A stretch of 64,000 nt of DNA. Origin: JAKACA01 sp963735115. GTDB taxonomy: Bacteria > Actinomycetota > Acidimicrobiia > Acidimicrobiales > Bog-793. Below are positions 61,327 through 64,000 of the stretch, in pieces. The notes beneath the pieces were generated by a model that saw only the letters and a program-made list of their open reading frames with translations, searched no databases and was not told the DNA's origin. How positions within the stretch are numbered: position 1 is the first letter of the stretch; every line of letters starts with the position of its first letter. The stretch spans positions 62,001-126,000 of the forward strand of contig CAVTJR010000001.1 of assembly GCA_963735115.1 (NCBI GenBank), read 5' to 3'. Both the position numbers and the translations under genes were made by a program.

Positions 61327-62319
61327 TCAGCCCGGCGCGTCCACGGCCGCCGCCAGCTTGCCCGACAGGTCGCCCTTGGCAAGGTCATGGCCGGCGCGTA
61401 TGGCGTTCACGATCGCTCGGGACGTGGAGGAGCCGTGGCTGATGATGCACACTCCCTTCAGCCCGAGCAACATGGCGCCGCCCGTGTTCTCCGGGTCGAG
61501 CGGCTCGGCTCGCTGCAGGAGCGTCGGGAACAGTACGTCGCCGGCGGCCTTGTTCTCGGGCGTGGCGGCGAAGACCCCGAGAAGGATGTCCATGAAGACT
61601 CGCAAGGCGCCCTCGAGGGTCTTGAGAGCGACGTTGCCGGTGAAGCCGTCGGTCACGATGACGTGAACTCCCCCGGCGAGGAGATCGCGGCCCTCGGCGT
61701 TGCCGACGAACTCGAATCGTTCCGAATCGAGCGCCGCCAGGAGGGCGTGGGTTTCCTTCGTCAGGGTGTTGCCCTTCGATGACTCCTCGCCGATCGAGAG
61801 CATGGCCACCTTCGGTCGCTCGAGGCCGTAGCGCTCGGTGTAGAAGGCTGCTCCCATCTGGGCGAACTGCACGAGCCACTCGCTTTGGCAGTCCGAGTTG
61901 GCGCCGGCGTCGACGAGGACGGTGGGGGCGTCGCCGAGGGCCGGGAGAGGCGTCGCGATACAGGGGCGGGAGACGCCCGCCAGGCGGCCCATGCGCAAGA
62001 GGGCGCTCGCCATGGTGGCGCCGGTATTGCCTGCGCTCACCATGGCACACGCCTTGCCGTCGCGGACCGCCTCGGCGGCCCGCACGAGGGACGAGTCCTT
62101 CTTCGTCCGCACACCCCGGGCGGCGTCTTCGGACATGCCGATGACTTCGCTTGCCGGGATCACCTCGAGGCCGCCCGTGTCCCCGAGGCTGCCGTCGCTC
62201 GGCCCGACAAGGACGACGGGAATGCCCAGCTCCTCGAAGGCCCGGCGGGCGCCGGCGACGATCTCGTCGGGGGCGCGGTCTCCACCCATGGCGTCCACCG
62301 CGACGGGCAGGTCAACCAT
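61327..62319 (-). CDS. plsX: Phosphate acyltransferase PlsX
   Basis: 330 residues from ATG 62319 with AGG upstream; GTG 62325 would add two residues. It makes acyl-phosphate from acyl-ACP for phospholipid synthesis. Motifs: VDLPVAVDAMGGDRAPDEIV, MVSAGNTGATMASALLRMGR, TVLVDAGANSDCQSEWLVQF, VIVTDGFTGNVALKTLEGAL and TGGAMLLGLKGVCIISHGSS. Complete. Functional partner of acpP directly downstream. Confidence 0.96.
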   Translation of the reverse strand: MVDLPVAVDAMGGDRAPDEIVAGARRAFEELGIPVVLVGPSDGSLGDTGGLEVIPASEVIGMSEDAARGVRTKKDSSLVRAAEAVRDGKACAMVSAGNTGATMASALLRMGRLAGVSRPCIATPLPALGDAPTVLVDAGANSDCQSEWLVQFAQMGAAFYTERYGLERPKVAMLSIGEESSKGNTLTKETHALLAALDSERFEFVGNAEGRDLLAGGVHVIVTDGFTGNVALKTLEGALRVFMDILLGVFAATPENKAAGDVLFPTLLQRAEPLDPENTGGAMLLGLKGVCIISHGSSTSRAIVNAIRAGHDLAKGDLSGKLAAAVDAPG

Positions 62320-62437
62320 GGCCACTACCTGCTTGGTCCATCAGTTCGGTCGCCCGCCGGCACGCTCGATGCGGGCCGAGACGCCGCAGACGGTCGTGAT
62401 GCCTCGCCGGCGACGGTCCCCCGACCAGCCGAAACGG

Positions 62438-62617
62438 TCAATCGACTTCTATCGCCTGCCGCCCGTGGTACCAGCCACAGTGCGGGCAGACGACGTGCGG
62501 GAGCTTGGTGCGACGGCACTGCGGGCAGATGCTGCGCGGCGGCTCCTTGAGCGTCCAAGCTGCGGCGCGGCGGCTCCGGCTCTTCGACTTCGAGGTCTTC
62601 TTCTTGGGGACGGCCAT
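62438..62617 (-). CDS. rpmF: 50S ribosomal protein L32
   Basis: 59 residues from ATG 62617 with AAGGAAACG upstream. MAVPKKKTSKSKSRSRRAAA then CPQC and CPHC pairs forming the zinc site of the C+ type, with CGWYHGRQ at the end. Embedded between DUF177 and plsX, the usual rpmF - plsX pair. The frame stays open upstream into DUF177, but the ATG is the family start. Confidence 0.97.
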   Translation of the reverse strand: MAVPKKKTSKSKSRSRRAAAWTLKEPPRSICPQCRRTKLPHVVCPHCGWYHGRQAIEVD

Positions 62618-62627
62618 CGTCGTTTCC

Positions 62628-63116
62628 TTAATCGGTCCGAGGGTCGGGCGCCTCGCACGAGCAGGTCTCGTGGTTGCGGTTCGCACCGCACTCCGGGCAC
62701 AAACCCCGGCAGTCATCCTGACAGAGTGGTGCGAGCGGCAGGTCCAGGATACAAGCATCATGGACGATGGGTTCCAAGTCGAGAAAATCGCCCCCGATGC
62801 CGTAGCCGAGGTCCGGGTCCGGGTGGTCGGTGCAGACTTCGTCGACGACGGCGACGATGTGACCGCGGGCGGTCCCGAGGCAGCGGCGACAGGTGCCCTC
62901 AAAAGGGGCGCGTACGAGGCCCTTCACGGTCAGGCCACCGATGACGGACTCGACGGTGCCGTCGAAGGCCACCGGGACACCGTCCGGCACCCAGGAGTCG
63001 CTGATGGCCAGGTCGGCGATGACGGCGGACACCTCTGTCTCGTGCACCGATCCGGGATGGCGGCGAAGGCTGGCAACGGGCACGAGCCACGGGTGGCCCC
63101 TCGACCGCTGAGCCAC
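62628..63116 (-). CDS. DUF177 / YceD family protein
   Basis: 162 residues from GTG 63116, which shares one base with the preceding stop (TAGTG). Family features: VPVAFDGTVESVIGGLTVKG, CRRCLG, and a C-terminal cluster of Cys (LCQDDCRGLCPECG). The family is linked to 23S rRNA accumulation and 50S assembly in other organisms (YceD). In actinobacteria it precedes rpmF, as here. Likely coexpressed with L32. Confidence 0.93.
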   Translation of the reverse strand: MAQRSRGHPWLVPVASLRRHPGSVHETEVSAVIADLAISDSWVPDGVPVAFDGTVESVIGGLTVKGLVRAPFEGTCRRCLGTARGHIVAVVDEVCTDHPDPDLGYGIGGDFLDLEPIVHDACILDLPLAPLCQDDCRGLCPECGANRNHETCSCEAPDPRTD

Positions 63117-63712
63117 TAAGCGTCCTGGTCGAAGAGCCCGTCGTCGGAATCTGGCTCGCCTTCCGGCGCCAGAAACCCCCCTTCCTCCGACTCGTCCTGC
63201 GGGTCGTCGGGCACGGCCGCCAATCGCTCACGCCCCGAGCGCACTGTCTTCATCGTCCGGTCGAGCACGATCTCGAAACCGGCCAGCTTCTGATCGATGT
63301 AGTCCTCGGCCTCGTGCCGCAGCCGCCGACCTTCTGCCTCGGCGTCCTCCACCAGTCTGACGGCGCGGTGCTCGGCCTGGCGGACGATCTCGGTCCGCTG
63401 CACCATCCGCTCGGCGTGCACGCGGGCGTCCTCGATGATCTCGGCCGCCTCCCGCCGGGCGGCGGCAACGACCTCGTCGCGATCCTTCAGGAGGCGCCGG
63501 GCGCGACGGAGCTCCTCGGGGAACTCGTCGCGGGCAGCTTCCAGCAGTTCGAGCACTTCGTCTCTGGTCACCATGACCGAGGACGACAGCGGCACGGACT
63601 TCGCCGTCGAGACGATGTCAATCAGCTCGTCGAGGACACCTTCTACACCGCCATCGGGCTCGGTCGCCTCCTCGACCTCGGAGTCCGGATCGACGGACGT
63701 CGGGTCGCTCAC
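63116..63712 (-). CDS. SepIVA-like coiled-coil protein (DivIVA-related)
   Basis: 198 residues from GTG 63712, overlapping the coaD stop by GTGA. Acidic N-terminal 30 residues, then a long amphipathic coil from about 50 to 160: TRDEVLELLEAARDEFPEEL, EVVAAARREAAEIIEDARVH and AEHRAVRLVEDAEAEGRRLR. The location between coaD and DUF177-rpmF and the coil layout match mycobacterial SepIVA (Rv2927c), a septum-associated factor. Annotation programs often call this an ATP-synthase b-like subunit. I consider SepIVA-like more apt. Confidence 0.8.
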   Translation of the reverse strand: MSDPTSVDPDSEVEEATEPDGGVEGVLDELIDIVSTAKSVPLSSSVMVTRDEVLELLEAARDEFPEELRRARRLLKDRDEVVAAARREAAEIIEDARVHAERMVQRTEIVRQAEHRAVRLVEDAEAEGRRLRHEAEDYIDQKLAGFEIVLDRTMKTVRSGRERLAAVPDDPQDESEEGGFLAPEGEPDSDDGLFDQDA

Positions 63713-64000
63713 CGGAGCGCCTTCAAGCGACGGTTGACCGGCTCGGGCACGAAGCTGCTGACGTCGCCCCCGAATCGCGCCACTTCACGGATGAGACGGC
63801 TCGAGATATAGGCGTACTGCGCTCCGGTCGGGAGGAAGAGGGTCTCGATCCCCGAGAGCTCGCGGTTCATCTGCGCCATCTGCAGCTCGATCTCGAAGTC
63901 GGACACGGCCCGCAGCCCCCTCACGATGACCGTGGCGCCGACCTCCCTTGCCATCTCGACGACGAGCGTCGACATCGCCACGATGCGCACCGTCGGTAGG
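63709..64000 (-). CDS. coaD: Phosphopantetheine adenylyltransferase, C-terminal part (5' end outside window)
   Basis: Only about the last 97 residues are visible and the frame runs off the window at base 64000. It adenylylates 4'-phosphopantetheine in CoA synthesis. The family motif VIVRGLRAVSDFEIELQMAQ and the adjacent MNRELSGIETLFLPT are complete, as is ISSRLIREVARFGGDVSSFV near the end. Expected missing N-terminus carries the T-x-G-H nucleotide site. It is the most upstream gene of the block and overlaps the SepIVA-like gene. Confidence 0.93.
   Translation of the reverse strand, partial: LPTVRIVAMSTLVVEMAREVGATVIVRGLRAVSDFEIELQMAQMNRELSGIETLFLPTGAQYAYISSRLIREVARFGGDVSSFVPEPVNRRLKALR

Overview
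The window is high-GC DNA from an actinobacterium, most likely a deep-branching member of the class Acidimicrobiia. Three things point there. The gene order coaD - SepIVA-like - DUF177 - rpmF - plsX - acpP - rnc - mutM - smc - ftsY - ffh - rpsP - KH - rimM - trmD - rplS - DUF2469 - yraN is the actinobacterial core backbone. Two tiny actinobacterial ribosomal proteins, bS22 and bL37, are present. Metabolic genes include an F420/FMN split-barrel enzyme, MEP-pathway genes and several acyl-CoA dehydrogenases. The genus is not determined from sequence alone.

Layout: 1-3.6 kb is accessory (end of a PfkB kinase, a conserved small protein, a signal-peptide membrane protein, an IS481 remnant). 3.6-8.5 kb is a compact island bounded by a perfect 49-bp duplication of the 3' half of a tRNA-Gln gene. 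It holds only three genes: a sigma-like regulator, a membrane-anchored seven-repeat FG-GAP protein and a secreted 14-repeat YVTN beta-propeller protein. 8.7-20.7 kb is housekeeping (Clp-N protein, bS22, ispE, rsmA, tatD, metG, rsmI, DUF192, bL37, GDPD, adenosine-kinase-like PfkB, pepN). 20.8-25.4 kb carries a UPF0016 transporter and a methyltransferase / alpha-alpha toroid / methyltransferase / glycosyltransferase set. 25.5-37.1 kb is dominated by acyl-CoA and oxidoreductase genes plus a NifU-type scaffold and a nucleotidyltransferase. 37.3-49.5 kb holds SRAP, dxs, ald, dprA, comM and small actinobacterial proteins. 49.5-64 kb is the translation / SRP / SMC / fatty-acid block, entirely on the minus strand with many 1-4 bp gene overlaps, ending in a truncated coaD.

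Five conserved genes (DUF192, GT4, DUF1707/LiaF-like, mutM, rnc) each carry one apparent single-base insertion. Removing that base restores the family sequence and the natural stop or start junction. This pattern looks more like sequencing or assembly error than real gene decay, so the product assignments still stand. Short tandem arrays (9-26 bp units) sit at gene 3' ends or in the gaps between genes at least six times.

The most interesting candidate for an undescribed system is the tRNA-Gln island. Its sigma-like gene overlaps the membrane propeller gene by ATGA, and a large exported double propeller follows, which suggests a transferable cell-surface sensing module. It has no visible integrase.
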